Shown here: in pieces, positions 11,190 to 23,768 of the stretch | How the letters are laid out: each line of letters opens with the position of its first letter | Position numbering within the stretch: position 1 is the first letter of the stretch | Source of the DNA: Himantopus leucocephalus | Taxonomy: Eukaryota > Chordata > Aves > Charadriiformes > Recurvirostridae | Assembly (NCBI GenBank): GCA_003993805.1 | Contig: RSEF01000001.1 | Coordinates: 61,976,860-62,040,859 of the forward strand | Reading direction: 5' to 3' | Length of the DNA: 64,000 nt | The notes under the pieces: generated by a model | What the model saw: the letters and a program-made list of their open reading frames with translations, nothing else | What the model was told of the DNA's origin: nothing | Databases searched by the model: none | Program-made: the position numbers and the translations under genes

Positions 11190-14100
11190 TTTGCCTTTGT
11201 AATAGTGATTATTATGACAGGCTACGGTTAATGAAGACAAACTGTGTCACTCTTCTCATCCAAGCATCTTTGTCTTCAGGATGACTCAGTTGTGTGAACG
11301 GCCTCTCTGATTCATGCTGACACATGTATTTAATCTTCTCTCTGACATGCTCAGGTCTTCAAAGAGTGCCTGTTGGAATGGAGATGACTCCTCTTCTTCC
11401 TGCTCGCACTCTCCAAGGAAGAGGCTTTGCATGGAGAAAGTTGTCCTTTGGGTGCTAACACCTGAGCCTCCCACTCAGGTTCAGCCATGCCAGGAGGGCA
11501 CCGTGGCTGGGCGCTGCCAGCTCCTGTAGCCAGGAGGGGTTGTGACCCAGATGTTAGCCTTGGCATGAAGATAAAAACTTCTGACCCAGAAGTTGTGGTG
11601 CTGGGTTGAAGGGACTTTTATTTTTTTTTCTATCAGGCTCCTGCTAAATTCCCGGCTGCAACAAATAGAGGGCCCAGCAGGTGGGAGTGTTGTTCCAGAC
11701 ACCTCCTTGCTAAACCCATGTGTACGTCCTGAGGAGCTCCTGCCACTGTCCTTTCCTGCCCCTTACCTAAAAAAGTGGGAAGTGTGTTCCCTTTGGGGAA
11801 AAAAAAAAAAAGGGGGTAAGGAGAAGGACTAATGCCAAGCTTTGGTTAAACTCAGGAGCTGATTACAAGGGGCTTGGCTGACCTGAGCTGCTTAGATGTC
11901 AGCGCTGATGGGAATTTGGTATCCTTTCCCTGCCCTCTGATGACAATTCCTGGTGCTGTCTTCTTTGAGTCTGTGCTTCCTCTGTTGTGTTCTTTCCCAC
12001 TTGTCTGCATGGAAGGGAAGATCACCCAGATGTATGAGGACCAGACAGGGGAAATAGTGAACATACTGAAGTGTGTGTACTGGAAACTGTGTAATAGCAC
12101 ATGGGAGGGGATTTCTTGTAATAGGATCAAGTTCAACTGTCTGCAGCCAAAAATGGTAAATATGGAACAGTTCAAATACCAATTACCTTCTTTCTCAGTT
12201 TGTTCTTGCTCCTGAAATTGGAAAAAAAAAAACCAAACCAAACCAGAATGACTGTTTGCTTCTTAAAAGAATGGAAATACTATTTTTTGAAAAAGTAGTT
12301 GAGCAAAATGTGTATGCAGCACATGTCTCCTTAAAACTTCTGCGCTCTGTGCCTGCTGCGGTGTGTGTGAGCTGGTCTAACACATGCAGCTCTGTGTGGA
12401 GCTGTTGTGGAGACTATTGACAGTGTGAAGCAGCTGGCTGTGCCACAACTTGAGTTTTGAAAGAGGTAGATTTCTAGGGTGTTATTTTGTTTCAAGCCCT
12501 CATCTTCAGTACTTGGCAGTTCCTTTACATGGGTCCTTCATGTCACCCCCTGCGCCTCCTCTACCAGTTCCTCCTACGTACCCTTGTTTCTGTGGTTGTT
12601 CACCTCCTGGGCCCTTCTTCTGCAGGCTGAGGAAGGCAAAACCATCCTTTGTTGCTCCAGAAAGGATCGCTAGGGTAATGCGGTTCACCCTCTTTGTACA
12701 AAACCCAGCTTGTTTGCTTGCAAATGTAAGCAAACAGGAAAGCTGTTCTCTCAAAGTTAATGAGGGACTTTAAAGTGGGGCCCAGAGCAGTTTTCCCCAA
12801 GGATAATAACACCCAGATCTGTGGAGTTTTAAAGCTGGACGGCAGCTCTCATTACTGGCTGGAAAGACTATTAGGGCCAACACAGGTAATCAACATACTT
12901 CTTGTGGCTGTATGCAATGAGGCGTTGTACTGTTGAAGAAGGTAAAGCTCCCTGACTGGATTTTGCCATCTGAAATCAAACTTGGTTGTACGGCCAACAG
13001 TATCCTTAAATAAGTTAAACACTATTTTGTGGGAGGAAGGAAAAACAAGCAGAAGTGAACGTGTGGCTCCAGATAAACCATCTTCTGCAAGGGCAAAGAG
13101 ATGACATGTTCTAGCCTCGATTTTCCCCCTCTCTAGCAGAGTGGGAGCACCTACAAAAGGACAGCAGTGCCACCTGCACACCAGGTAGGTAAGGACAGGA
13201 GCTGGCGCCTGAGTGGAACGTCTTCAAACTATGGGGATAAATAAACCAGCCTGTTGCATGTCCCTGGTGGTAGGCTAAAGCTAAGCACCTTCTTACACTC
13301 CCAACTGTCTATGTTATGGTCTAGTCACGCCTAGAGCGTCCCAGCTGTGGGACCTCAGGAGGTGGCTATCTTTGAGCAACTTGTGCTATCTCTCTGTTCC
13401 TTGCAGCCAGACTTTGCTGCTCCACTAGAGAGAGGAGAGCTGGTTAGGGAAGGAGAAGCTGCCATAGCTGCTGTTCCTAGTTGGCCTCCAACCTCTAGTT
13501 CCTGCGCTGGAAGCTGCAGCCCACAACCCTCGGACCTCCAGGATGGCATTTCTCTCCTGCGCCGCTGCGAGCGGCGGCACAGGGTGGTGTCCCGCTGCTG
13601 CGGGGTGAGGGCCACGTGCTGGCTGAGCTCATCGGGCTGCTGGCTCTCTTCCCAGCTCTGCGACACGGGGCTGAGCATCCTGCAGTAGAAAACAGAGGTA
13701 GCTGAGCTAGGGAAGAAGGAGGAGGGTGCCATCTTACAGTGCATCCCCACCCACTCGCAGCAGGGAGTCAGAATGGGAGGCGGCGGCAGCAGCTTTAATA
13801 TAAATGCAAATCAAAGCTCTGGAGTGTCATTAATGTGGTAGAACCTTTCCAGGGAAACTGTTTAGAGGAGGCAGAATAGTCCCCAGATGCTCTGTGTTGA
13901 GCTAGCTTATTGTGAATAAGATCCATCAGGCCGGTTAATGGCTTATTGCTCCCTCGTTAGGTGAACGGAAAGCAAACAGGAAAATTTGTTCGGATGGGTA
14001 CAAGCTAATGTAAGCCCATACAGCCTCTGCTGTATCAGCAAGTCTTTACGTTTTTGGTGTAGAAAGCAACAACAGTTAATATCAGTGTTACATGTGTGTC

Positions 14101-17100
14101 AGGCGAGGGGAGAGCTGCAAATGTAAACCAAGAAAACGTGTTTGCTCGGGACACTAACCAACTTCTTGCCTCTGAAATGACATAGCAGTAACAAACCTGG
14201 CTGCCAACGAACAAAGACAGACTGTAAAACCTGCGCAGGTGAACAAGACTTGAAATGCTGAAAAAGCCATGGGGGGGAAAACCGGGAGGGGAGGGTCCTA
14301 AAAGCTTTTGGGAATCTCAGTCTCCGGTTTCTTTTTCATGACTGACTTCCATTTCGGTCTTGCTGATGACCAACACAGCGTCAGCACCTTCAACACTGAT
14401 GGGCTCCTGAACGCCCTGGGTAAGGGACTGGTTATTGTAGAAAGCCCGCACAGCAGCAGCGCCCTGAATAACTCACAAAAGGAAAGTTACAGCAAAAGGA
14501 AGTTTCTCATTTTGAGAGAAGGCGACCCATCAGTTCAATTAAAAACGAGGAGCGCAGGCTGCCTAATGCCTGCGTACAGCTCAAAACGTGGAACTCCAGC
14601 CAAGCCAGGCTGAAGGGTTAGTAGGTTTGAGACGGATTAAAGGTTTGCGTGTCTATCCATAGTTACATTAAATAGGATTAACAGTGCCAACCACTAACTG
14701 GTGGGGGCAGGGGAAATAAAAAGCGCGGAGGTTGCTCTGCAGCTGTCTACAGGGTTACGCGCACCTTTTTCTGAACAAATTAGCTGTTGGCAGGGCTAAC
14801 CAGTAATCTAGCCAAGCTGGTCTGTCCTGAGCTGCACCGTTTGCATGCCAGCAAGACCATTTATCTCCTTTAATGGGAGGCAAAGACTAGGTCTCTTTCT
14901 CTGGCTGTCCGCACGCTGCAATGGAGATGCAGAGGAGTTACAGACCTAGGAGAGTCTCTGCCCTATATAAATTAAGCTGACGCGTCTGCTGCGCTTGGAA
15001 CTCGCTCCCTGCCACTTTTTACAAAGGGTGTGTACGTGTAAAAGAGAGGAAAAGAACAGCTGAAGGAGAAATGAGAGGCGGCTAGCCATTGCTTGGAGAA
15101 CATGCACCCTATGTAATAGGGAAATTGGAGCTTGTGGGTAGCGCCACCTTCATTCGGTGGCTTGTGACACTGCATGAGCGCACCGAAAATAATGCAAAGA
15201 CAGCATACCTGGGATACCTGAGCAGCCCGAATAGTGTTGCCTAGGTCAGGGGACCGAACTCCTCTGTTTTAATTCACGAGGGCTGACTTGTGGGCCTGAA
15301 GCATTTCAATGGGAAAATCATCAAAGACAGACGAGCATTTTTGGCCCAGCAAGGAGTGCTCATGGTAAGACGCCAAGACTGTCGTCGCACTGGAAATGAA
15401 GCGTAACAGGAGTATTGGTGCTGGGCTGTGAACACAGCAGGAGGATGGAGGAAGGCAGGTTTTCTCCAGAAGCTACTTGAACCGTAAAAAAATGAGTATG
15501 CACAAGATGGAAATGATACGTATAGGAAGGACAATATAGATCCTGTTGTTTCTGAAGGCCTCAGCCTATGGAATGATAAAACCGGTGCTATTCTGGCCAA
15601 AACCGTATAGATTTCCCACCCTTAAAAAGGCTTTCTGAATTAGAAACAGGTTTGGTAAGTGGAGAAGAAGGGTGGCTGCAGAACGGTGAGGGCTGAGAAA
15701 CCAAGGGACATCTCAAAACAGAGAAAGTTATATGGATACACAAAGAACAGAAGTTGAACCATACCTGAAAAAAAAGTGAGGCAATACTTAAGGAGGCTGT
15801 GGGAAACGCGGGTGAGACAAGGAATGTATTTTTTTTCAAGAGGCACGTCACTCCTCTCTGGGGACAACATGTGGGGCCAGGGGAGAGGGGGCTGTGACCG
15901 GACTACCGCTGTGCGAAATTGTTTCGATCAGAATAACCCACATTTTCTTTCTACCAGTCCAGCTCAGCAGCGCTGGGGGGAGCGTGCACCTCCCAAAGGA
16001 CAGCCTGTCCTTGCAGCAATTTCTGGGCTTTCTGCCAGGGCAAAAGCTATTTGGAAGATTTTTATCATCACTCTTTCTTCGTTCCCCAAAGCTGCAGCTG
16101 GGGATTTATTTTTGTTAAGCGCGCCGCAAAGGTGCATCTGGTTCTCCACAGGGGCAGGCGGAGAAGTCGTCGGCGGTGGTGGTTTCCTCTTTTCGTTTGC
16201 AAAGGGAAGTGCAAGCACCTGGGTCTCTCTAAAGGCAGGGCGAAGAGGAAGGCAGTTATAAATATGGTGATAACAGCAGAAACGAGCTGGTGAGAAGGGG
16301 CCGTATGTTGTCAGAGCAGCTTTGCGAGCCGCCGGGGGTTGTTTGGTTACGTGTGGGAATGTTGCGCTCCTGTTTGCCATGATGTACAACACCGGCTAAG
16401 GGATGGGCAGCCCCAGGGTCACGCACGCTGCGCCTGTGAAGTCCACTTCACTGCCCTTAATTCAGAGGGAAAATAACCGAGATGGAAATCCCGTCAGCCG
16501 CGCTGACTTCAGATTCAAATAGCTTTTATATAAAGTGGACCGGGGGAATTCTGCTGTTTCTGAGTAGGCAGAAGAACTGGGTTCCTCTGGGGGATAGGCA
16601 AAGCCTTGCATTTCATGCACTGCAATCTATTTCTGGACGTGGTATCACGCTGTACGCAAGCCACAAGGATTCGACTAAAGCACATTTGTTCTGAGCGGCT
16701 GTGAGAAAAAAAAAAAAGGCGACAGCTCCTGCAGTTTGCCAGATGTAAATATCAGTCACCAGGCAGGAGGCTATCAGGCTGCTCCTCCTGCGGTCTGGGG
16801 TTGGTAACGTGACGGTGCCCTCGGCATTCCTTGCCTCCTGCGGCGCGCTGGACAAGCCGCTGGGCTGCAGAGTGCAGCAGCGTGGTGCTGGCTGTGCCGA
16901 ACACGAGCCTGGAGGGAGAAAAGGCTAAATGAAAAAACGCGGAGGAAGAGTCAGCCCTAATCCCCAGCCAGCGCAAAATCTTAACTCAGTTTCTAAGAAT
17001 GGAAACACGGCGTCATTTCAAGCAGGCGTTGCATAAGGTTGCCATATTGGCTGCCTCGGCACAGCTGCCAGCTCAGAGCCTCGGCGAACGGTAACGACAC

Positions 17101-18725
17101 CAACCGCCCTGTTAAGGGCAGGGTTCTGGTTCTCCTGCAAGGACACCTATAAAATGCAGCCATGGACGCAGGGCAGAGAGCAGAGCAGCACAGGTGCGTC
17201 ACGTGGTCCTTGTCTCCTGTTCCAGCTCTGACCTTGCTTCCCTGGAGTGAGTGTAAATTGGAGCTGCATATTCTCCGGAGAGCTGTAGAAACCAGAATCG
17301 TGTATTTACTGGCCAGCACAGGCGCTGCCTCGTCTGCCTGCAGAGCGTGGACTCAAAGAAAGGAATTATTTTAGTCAGGGGTGGCTCAGAGACGGCCCCG
17401 CCATGGCGTGGGCCGGGGGCGATACATGTACTGACATCTTTTCCAGGCTTTGGGAGAGCTGAGTAAGGGCTGCAAAATATACGCCCGCTGCCCCCACAGC
17501 CCAGGGTTCCTGCTGCTGGGTTTAAGCAGAAGTGGCCGTGGCTCTGAGGGAAGCAGAGGTGGTTGCCTCAGGTTTGGAAAGGGCGGGGGGGGGGGGGGGG
17601 GTTTGGGGGGGGGNGGGGGGGGGGGTATTTTGGGGAGGAGAAGAGGGGTTTGCTCTGCCACAGAGAAGCCACTTGCTCATACCATGTTTCCGGTGGCTCA
17701 GCTGGCACCAAGCACATTAAGAGTCACCTCAGATTTGACCCATCAAGGGCAAGACTGTCCTGCTCATTGGGCTTTCCTGCCTCAAACCATCCCCGTTGCC
17801 AGCGTTGCAGGTCCAGCTGAGCTGACAGAAACCTATCAGGTTGCTTTACCTCCCAAAACTGAACAGTCCCTCGTCCCTGCATGCTGTCACCAGTAAGCTC
17901 TGGAGAACAAAGCAGGAGTGGAATGTGCCTGCCAACTTGCAGCTTTTCCCGTTTGTATGGTAGATAAAGGCCAGAATACTTGCCCAGGAGGTGGGAGATG
18001 AGGTGTATGTTCTCGTGAAGGTGAGGAGTCCAGGATGAGACTGCTCAAACAGCAGGGAACTCGCTGCCTCATGAAACCCAAGGGGGGTCAGTTACCCACA
18101 CCACTTTCAATGGGGCAGGAGCCCTAACTCCTGACAGGGAGACTTTTCACTGTAATTTAAATGCCATCCACATCACCCAGACATCAGCTTTAAGCACAGA
18201 CAGGTCAAGTCACCACAGAGGGCCTTCATGCAGCAGGTCCCGTGTCACACATCAGCTCATGGCTTGGGCAATCAATAGGGCTGGAAGACTGCAGCCCTAG
18301 CTTGAGGCCATAAGGAGCTTAAGCAGCAGAAACCAGGACCCCCATGAGGCTGCAAATCAGACCAACAATTTCTATTTTAAATAACATTCAGGACTGGCTG
18401 GAGCCCAGCGCTGGCTGAAGCAGGTCCTGAAGCCACTGCACCAGGTGTGCGCGCCGGCCAGGCTGGGACGTGCAGGTGCCTGGGCTGGGCAAGCTTACCA
18501 GGTCATGTCGGTGCAAGTGAGAAGGAACCTTAACTCCTTGGAGAAAGATGTGCACGTCCACATGCCAAAGCTGGCTCCAGCGGGTCAAGCAGGGATTAGG
18601 TGCTGCTAAATCTGGGTACCGGTGGCCAAAAAAAAAAACCCCAACACACACAAAACAATTAAAAATGGCACGTCCCAAATCTTGAAGCTTCTATTAGGAG
18701 AGTACAACCACACTGGATGTGGAAC
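11190..18725. other. intergenic interval between convergent RPS19BP1 and ATF4, no gene recognised
   Basis: Many short frames exist on both strands, but none shows protein-family similarity or a chain of compatible splice sites. Locally GC-rich patches occur near 13400-13700 and 16000-17600 without a clear promoter. An AT-rich block around 13780-14000 contains an octamer ATGCAAAT and looks like possible conserved non-coding DNA. A poly-G tract lies at 17583-17625. Confidence 0.5.
17583..17625. repeat. poly-G tract with internal ambiguous base
   Basis: Nearly uninterrupted G runs on the plus strand are broken only by a TTT and by a single N at 17614. The tract continues into TATTTTGGGGAGGAG. 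Its true length is uncertain, because single ambiguous bases in this window sit in or next to homopolymers. It has clear G-quadruplex potential. Confidence 0.85.
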
Positions 18726-19643
18726 TTCACTGATCCTTCAAGTGCACCCTCAGTAAGTTTGCAGATGATGGCAAGTTGGGCAGGAGTGTTGACCTGCTTG
18801 AGGGTAGGATGGCCCTACAGGGGGATCTGGACAGGCTGGATTGATGGGCCATGGCCAATGGTATGACGTTCAACAAGACCAAGTCCCGCATCCTGCAGTA
18901 GGATCACAACAACCCCATGCAGCCCTACAGGCTTGGGGAAGAGTGGCTGGAAAGCTGCCTGGCAGAGAAGGACCTGGGGGTGTTGATTTTCTGGCTGAGT
19001 ATGAGCCAGCGGTGTGCTCAGGTGGCCAAGAAGGCCAACAGCATCTTGGCCTGTATCAGGAATAGTGTGGTGAGCAGGACTAGGGAAGTGATTGGCCCCC
19101 TGTACTCGGCACTGGTGAGGCCCCACCCCAAATACTGTGTTCAGTTTTGGGTCCCTCACTACACGAAAGACATTGAGGAGGTGGAGCGTGTCCAGAGAAG
19201 GGCAATGGAGCTGGTGAGGGGTCTGGAGCACAAGTCTCATGAGGAGCGGCTGAGGGAACTGAGGGTGTTCAGCCTGGAGAGAAGGAGGCTGAGAGGAGAC
19301 CTTATCGCTCTCTACACCTCCCTGAAAGGAGGGGGTAGCGAGGGGGGGGTCGGTCTCTTCTCCCAGGTAACAAGCAATCGGACAAGAAGAAACGGCCTCA
19401 GGTTACACCAGGGTAGGTTTAGATTGCATATTAGGAAAAATTTCTTCACAGAAAGGGTTATCAAACATTGGAACAGGCTGCCCAGGGAGGTGGTGGAATC
19501 ACCATTCTTGGAGATATTTAAAAGACTGGTAGACATGGTGCTGAGGGACATGGTTTAGTGGTGGTATTGACAGTGTTAGGTTGATGGTTGGACTTGATGA
19601 TCTTAAAGGTCCGTTCCAACCTAGACAATTCTATGATTCTATG
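18726..19643 (+). mobile_element. CR1 LINE, 5'-truncated copy
   Basis: It begins in the family-typical segment TCAGTAAGTTTGCAGATGAT and runs through the reverse transcriptase C-terminus. Frame 18917-19558 contains [37 protein letters not shown] and [20 protein letters not shown]. The 3' end has GGTTGGACTTGATGATCTTA and a doubled ATTCTATG at 19628-19643. One long frame of over 200 codons is still open, so this copy is younger than, or less decayed at its 3' end than, the one at 5150-6211. It is a different CR1 subfamily, with ATTCTATG rather than ATTCTGTG ends. Confidence 0.95.
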
Positions 19644-20725
19644 GCATTCAGAACCTCATTGAACCAGAACCAACCACAATAAAAATTTCCGTGTATTGAG
19701 TTGCTAGACTATAAACTTACCCACTAACAGGAGGGCACTAATTAGTATCTACAGGCAGGAACCACCCTGCTGCACAGGCTCCTGCCTGCCATCTTTGTGT
19801 CCAAGTTCTCTGTAGTGCCTCACAGACACCATCGCAGCAGGGTTGGGTTTTCCTTTCCCCGTTACATCTTTCCTGTTGCCAGGCTCCAGCACCAGCTCGT
19901 TAACTCACCGAGCACAGCCCTGCTGAGAACCACCAGTCCCTGGAGCCACACTGCAGCTCCATGTCAACAGCCCCCACCTGCATCCCCAGCACCCGCACAC
20001 AGGCTGCTCTAGTGCCTCTGCCTCACCAGCCACAGGGCTGCCTCAGGACTTGATGTTCCATGATTCTGCAACTGGAGCTGAACCAGCTTTATGGACCAAC
20101 TCACCTGTCGCCTCAGTAGAAGTCCAATTTATGTTTATACCTTTGACTCTTCAGTGGTTGTCTGAATAAACCTTTTCAGTTTTTCACACTTGTGTAGGCA
20201 AGTGTCTTCAGTAACTAAAAGCACTAAGAGTAACCCCACCCACATGGCATAGCTGAGCTACCACCCCATGAATGCAGCCCCTACCCCAACCCCACCAGCC
20301 TGGGCCAGGAAACATCTGTTCCCACTTTGGACATGTTTGGGGACCCGCAGGGAGATGAAAAAAAAAACAAAGAACCAGCGCAACATTGCCATTACTTGCT
20401 GAGGAGCTATCTCCCAGCAAGCTACTAGTTTCTTCCAACTTATGTTCACACCTAATTTGGATTTTTTCCACATTGTACCCGGGACCATTCACCTCCTTCA
20501 GAAAGTACATCCAGGTCTGCCAAGGCTAAACACTGAAAACCCTCCCAACACTTCAGCCTTTTTTTGACTGGCATGCAAACATCTTCAGCACGCAGCAACA
20601 GTGCATCACACTGCATTCTTCTCCAAAGACATCAACAGCGAACTGAACAGCTCAGTGTTTGTATGTGCACCAAGGTATGGCACAAGTTGCGGTTGTTTCA
20701 CAGGTACCCAGTTATCACACACCAG
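19644..20725. other. intergenic sequence downstream of ATF4, nothing recognised
   Basis: No gene-like frame is seen. The sequence is unremarkable single-copy DNA between the CR1 tail and the ATF4 polyadenylation region. Confidence 0.6.
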
Positions 20726-20749
20726 AACTGCAAGTTTACTATAAAATAA

Positions 20750-20755
20750 TTTATT
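20750..20755 (-). terminator. ATF4: polyadenylation signal of ATF4
   Basis: On the minus strand AATAAA (TTTATT on the plus strand) lies about 65 bases after the ATF4 stop codon. This implies a very short 3' UTR ending near 20725-20740, in keeping with the compact ATF4 3' UTR of other vertebrates. Confidence 0.8.
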
Positions 20756-20818
20756 AGACAGCAATACACAGCTTTAGCAGCAAGCTTATATACATGCACA
20801 TAAAAACTGCTGACTACC

Positions 20819-22423
20819 CTACTCAGGGACTCTAGCTCTTTTGCCCTTGGCCTTGCGGACCTCTTCAATCAGATCTTTTAAGTACTGAATCTCCTTACTA
20901 AGGGAATCTGCTTTCTCCTTCAGGGCCTGATTCTTCTGCTCCAACTCTCTGCACTCCCCAGACAGCGCCTCCTGTTCTGCCCTCTTCTTCTGCCGGTAAC
21001 GCGTGGCAGCCGTCTTATTCTGCTCCATCTTTTTCAATTTCTTATCTATCTTCTTCTCTCCTTTCATTTTTGCTGACACTACCTTCTCTGCAGGATGATC
21101 ATAGGGTTTGGACCGCACAGAGCCACAGTTGGCATCTGCAGGGAACTGGTTGCCATTGGGGGATCCAACTGAATTGGTGGGACTATGTTGGGGTGTTCCC
21201 AGGTAGGAGTCTGGGCTCATGCATATTCCACTATCATCGGAATGGTTCTCCTCCTCTTTTTCAGACTTGGTGATCACTACCACAAAGGTGGGGCCCTCCT
21301 GTTTTCTTTCTCCTTCCAGAACATCCACTTCACTACCTAGTTCTAAACTAAATGAATGGTCTGGAGTGGAAGTCAGAGACCCTGGGGAGAGGGGAAAAGA
21401 CCAAAGGGAAGCCAATGGGGCCATTGGATCTGCTCCAACTGGCGTTTCGGGGAGATGGGAGATTAGGTCGGTTATCAGTGGAGGTTCTTTGTTGTGAAAT
21501 TCCTGGATGGTAGGGTTAAATAGGAGATCACACGTGTCTTCCAACGTGGCCATCAGCTCGTCTGGTGAGACGGTGGCTTCCAGATGTTCCATACCTAACA
21601 GGGCATCAAAATCAAATTCCTTCAGATCCATCTTCTCCACCATCCACTCCATGCCAGAGAAGGCATCCTCTGCACAATAAAAAAAAGAAACAAACACCAC
21701 CATTTCAATAAACCAGCAACCAATGCAACTCAAGCTTCTAAAAACAATCTAGAAATTCATGTTTTTAACATCTTCTCTATCTCATACACTGGTACAAAAA
21801 AATGCCCTGCCATTTAGCTGCAGAAAACTGCAGGGTACATGTAAGCCATCAGCTGTTCTGACATTCCATCCCTCTTACTCCAATACCAGAAGAATTCCAG
21901 ACCATTTGAATTATACAGCCATGCTTTTTTTTTTTCTTGTGACCTCTGCCAGGGGGTAGCACTGTAACAGATGGTATGTTATTAAAAGGACAACACAAGT
22001 GTCACTTTACCATAGGCCAGTCCAGTAACCAGCAATTCTGTACTGTGCAAGCAGTGCGGTATGCACACTTTCCAAGCAGAAGCATGCATGTGAGGTTGCC
22101 TTCACATTTATGAAAACCTAGCAATTTAATTTTTTATTGGAATGTTACTAAATATGTTATGTGCCATCGTAACTGATGTACTTTACACAAATAAATAATA
22201 CCTTACCCTGGCTGCTATCTATGGTGTTGCCTAAACTGTCCACAGCAAGCCAATTGGAGGAGACTGCCTTAGCCTTGTCGCTGGAGAACCCATGCGAACT
22301 GAGGGGCTCGGCCACCTCCAGGTAGTCATCTAGGAGTCCCAGACTTTCCTCAGCCACCGAACACGGCTGGCTGAAGGGGGATAATGAATCCCCCAACAGC
22401 ATCTCGTTGTTCAAGAGGCTCAT
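20819..22423 (-). CDS. ATF4: activating transcription factor 4 (bZIP), 355 aa, coding sequence in two exons
   Basis: Coding segments on the minus strand are 22423-22207 and 21669-20819. The intron is GT-AG (GTAAGG donor, TTGTGCAG acceptor), and the join in phase 1 rebuilds a Glu at residue 73. The predicted protein has 355 aa against 351 in human. Landmarks are LGLLDDYLEVAEP (28-40), the SSDKAKAVSSNWLAVD block (47-62), and MDLKEFDFDALLG in the activation region. The DSGICMS phosphodegron recognised by SCF-betaTrCP is at about 218-224. The basic region is at about 282-302 with signature NKTAATR, and the leucine zipper at about 308-343. Family role: master effector of the integrated stress response, forming dimers (for example with C/EBP proteins) on C/EBP-ATF composite sites to induce amino-acid synthesis, redox and CHOP genes. 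Translation is controlled by the two upstream frames annotated separately. Confidence 0.97.
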
Positions 22424-23680
22424 CTTCGTCAGTTTTTAACGCTTTGATGTCGAAAGATGTAGACAAGTAGAGGGTCTTTTTGTCGACTACAGCAATGCTG
22501 CTGTGCGGTGCCTTGAAAAACCTGCAAAAAGAACTTTAGTTCATCAGTACTTGTTCACCCAGCACAGCAGCTTTTTAAAAGCAATGCCCCTTCAGGAAGC
22601 ACGGTGGTACTTTTTTTTTTATGGACTTGTACGACCTCTCCGTTTTCGGGGCTGCTGTTTGCCTACAGCACAGCATCTTTACAAAGCCTTTGACCGTCTT
22701 GCTGAAGGCTGGCCAGGGCCAGCCGCAGGCTCCAGCTGCCCGCTCTCCCACCGAGGGCCGCCCGCCTTCCTCATGCCCAAATTCGGGCAGGGCGGCCGCC
22801 CGGCCCCGCCCACCCGCCGCCCTGACTCACGCCCACGCCAGCAGCCGCAGCCATTTCGCGATGCTGCCGCGTCCCTCCCCCCACCCCCACCCTCCCATCC
22901 CGGCCGCCATTTTGTCTCTTGCCACGTTTCCAACCGCGGCTTCAGCACCCGGCGCCTCCGGGGCTTCACCGGGCTGAGCCCCGCCGAGCACCGAGGGTGC
23001 TGCGCTAGAGGGGAGGTGGGGAAAGCGACAACGGACCTCTCCGAAATGAGCCGACTTACAAAACAGGGCGTTTGGGCGAGAAACCGAACCCAGTGTCACA
23101 CACGCCACCTTTTACGCCCGTTTCCAGAGGGTTATGAAACCCCTCCGGGTGATCAGGGCAGAATTAACGCTACAGTATTAAAGGATTAGTACTGCCGCCA
23201 GCTTATGAACAGCCCCCATTTATCTACTCTGCCAGTGGTACTTACACCCTCGGAATGCCTCCAGTGCCCTATTTCCCCCCAGCTACGAGCAGCACTCCCC
23301 CGCGCGGGATCAAAAAGCCCTCCCCAGAAATGTATTGCTCTTACTCCCAGAAAACCCCATGAAATGGAAAAACCCTCAGCTTTTGGGAACCGAGTTTTCT
23401 TGAACGATGCACGACGCAGGAATTTCTCGTTGTTTCTTCCGAAATGGCATTTCCTGCCGTTTCTGACACCCGCCGCCCCCGGGGAGGTTAAGCCCACACA
23501 AGGATGCCCGCTCCACCCCGTCTTGTTACCCGGCTACTTTTTTTTTCCCCGGGACATACCACCCATTACCATACGGGTAAGAAAAACCCGCCCCCGAAGC
23601 CCACTGAAAGGGGAGAAGAGGGCGACTAAGAACACACAAGAGCGGGAGTACCCGCCCCTCACACACAATACTCACGCCAT
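22350..23680 (-). CDS. ATF4: ATF4 inhibitory uORF2, 58 codons, spliced, overlaps ATF4 start
   Basis: The ATG is at 23680-23678 in exon 1, and the exon stops two bases later at 23676. The frame resumes in exon 2 at 22521 (acceptor TTTTTGCAG) and ends with TGA at 22352-22350, giving 177 nt in total. The peptide begins MAFFKAPHSSIAVVDKKTLY. It overruns the ATF4 ATG (22423) in another frame by 74 nt. In mammals uORF2 is 59 codons and also overlaps ATF4 out of frame. Ribosomes that reinitiate here cannot reach the ATF4 start, so ATF4 is made only when low ternary complex (eIF2 phosphorylation) delays reinitiation. The peptide itself is not known to act. Splice sites and length fit well; regulation is inferred from the known mechanism. 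Confidence 0.9.
22522..23675 (-). other. ATF4: ATF4 intron 1 (5' leader intron)
   Basis: Donor GTGAGT at 23675 and acceptor TTCTTTTTGCAG ending at 22522 define a 1154-nt intron on the minus strand. The part from about 22700 to 23500 is CpG-rich and contains a GCCGCCATTTTG (YY1-type) element near 22904-22915 and an AP-1-like TGACTCA near 22823. A secondary internal promoter is therefore conceivable. Long open frames across it on the plus strand are by-products of GC content. Confidence 0.8.
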
Positions 23681-23768
23681 GGTTGCAGATGCCGGGGATG
23701 TGCTGAGGCCGCCGCCGCTGCTGCTGCGCCTGCTGCACTGGCCGATGCCGCCGCTGGCCCTGCCGCCC

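Noticed and set aside
18917..19558. 213-codon frame resembling a gene
   Set aside because: Also CR1 reverse transcriptase remnant.
22542..22544. Minus-strand ATG followed by AAC TAA just upstream of ATF4, first considered as uORF1
   Set aside because: It lies upstream of the exon 2 acceptor at 22522, so it is intronic. The real uORF1 is in exon 1 at 23780.
22503..23189. 228-codon plus-strand frame through ATF4 intron 1
   Set aside because: It lies in a CpG-rich intron antisense to the ATF4 leader, with low-complexity composition and no domain.
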